Shown: positions 6,608-6,732 of the stretch, piece by piece
Layout: each line of letters opens with the position of its first letter
Numbering within the stretch: position 1 is the stretch's first letter
Notes under the pieces: generated by a model
Databases searched by the model: none
Seen by the model: the letters and a program-made list of their open reading frames with translations, nothing else
Told to the model about the DNA's origin: nothing
Position numbers and translations under genes: made by a program
Assembly (NCBI GenBank): GCA_020866945.1
Contig: JAJBVW010000088.1
Span: 1 to 6,732 of the forward strand
Reading direction: 5' to 3'
DNA from: Oscillospiraceae bacterium
GTDB taxonomy: Bacteria > Bacillota > Clostridia > Oscillospirales > Oscillospiraceae
DNA: 6,732 bases

Positions 6608-6732
6608 TTAATCCATTCCCAGCGCCTTTTCCCGCACCAGCGCTGCCCACTGCTCCGGCTGACAAACCAAAAGTTCCTCATGCTGAAGCTCATGGCGGAC
6701 GATGTCTGGTTCGGCAAAGTGCTGTCGGTTGC
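6608..6732 (-). CDS. C-terminal end of an unrecognised protein (partial, runs off the right edge)
   Basis: Only the last 41 complete codons are inside the window, ending at a TAA stop (6610-6608). The visible residues start NRQHFAEPDIVRHELQHEEL and end REKALGMD; they are hydrophilic and probably helical, with no membrane segment and no motif I can assign. The gap to the next gene is only 23 bases and shows no promoter, so this gene is probably in the same operon and upstream of the transporter genes. It is the only gene here to end in TAA; the others end in TGA. That this frame is coding is inferred from its being open to the window edge on the same strand and close to the next start. I do not recognise the family. 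Confidence 0.55.
   Translation of the reverse strand, partial: NRQHFAEPDIVRHELQHEELLVCQPEQWAALVREKALGMD

Overview
The window holds one long operon, read entirely on the minus strand (right to left), from a probable Gram-positive anaerobe of the Clostridia (Lachnospiraceae/Oscillospiraceae type). The taxonomic guess is inference. It rests on the moderately GC-rich coding sequence, the tight ATGA-coupled operon, and an ECF module whose S component looks like the Trep_Strep/MptD family, which is common in Firmicutes. No rRNA, tRNA, CRISPR array or insertion sequence is visible.

Layout in order of transcription, from the right edge: (1) the last 41 codons of an unrecognised gene (6732-6608). (2) Two ABC half-transporters with export-type fold (6584-4851 and 4854-3196), whose membrane domains resemble CydD and CydC and which probably form a heterodimer. 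(3) A small cysteine-rich protein of the YgbA / 'nitrous oxide-stimulated promoter' family (3196-2843). (4) A complete ECF-type uptake module: S component (2846-2217), T component EcfT (2220-1549), and a single polypeptide with two ATPase domains (1552-140). About 139 bases of non-operon sequence remain at the left edge, including a hairpin that may be the operon terminator.

Every junction from the first ABC gene to the last ATPase gene overlaps by 1 or 4 bases, so the six genes are probably transcribed and translated as a coupled set. The ECF module should be a high-affinity importer of a small compound. The CydDC-like pair could move a thiol, heme or metallophore-type substrate in either direction. 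The YgbA-like protein points towards iron or nitrosative stress. Together they suggest, as inference only, a metal, heme or siderophore acquisition locus with a stress-linked accessory protein.

The most notable anomaly is a TAG stop codon inside the S-component gene (2582-2580). The reading frame is otherwise intact on both sides and encodes a full-length family member. Either the substrate-binding subunit is broken, or the codon is read through, or translation restarts, or the base is an assembly or sequencing error. Because downstream starts overlap upstream stops, the same codon would also be expected to reduce translation of the T and ATPase subunits.
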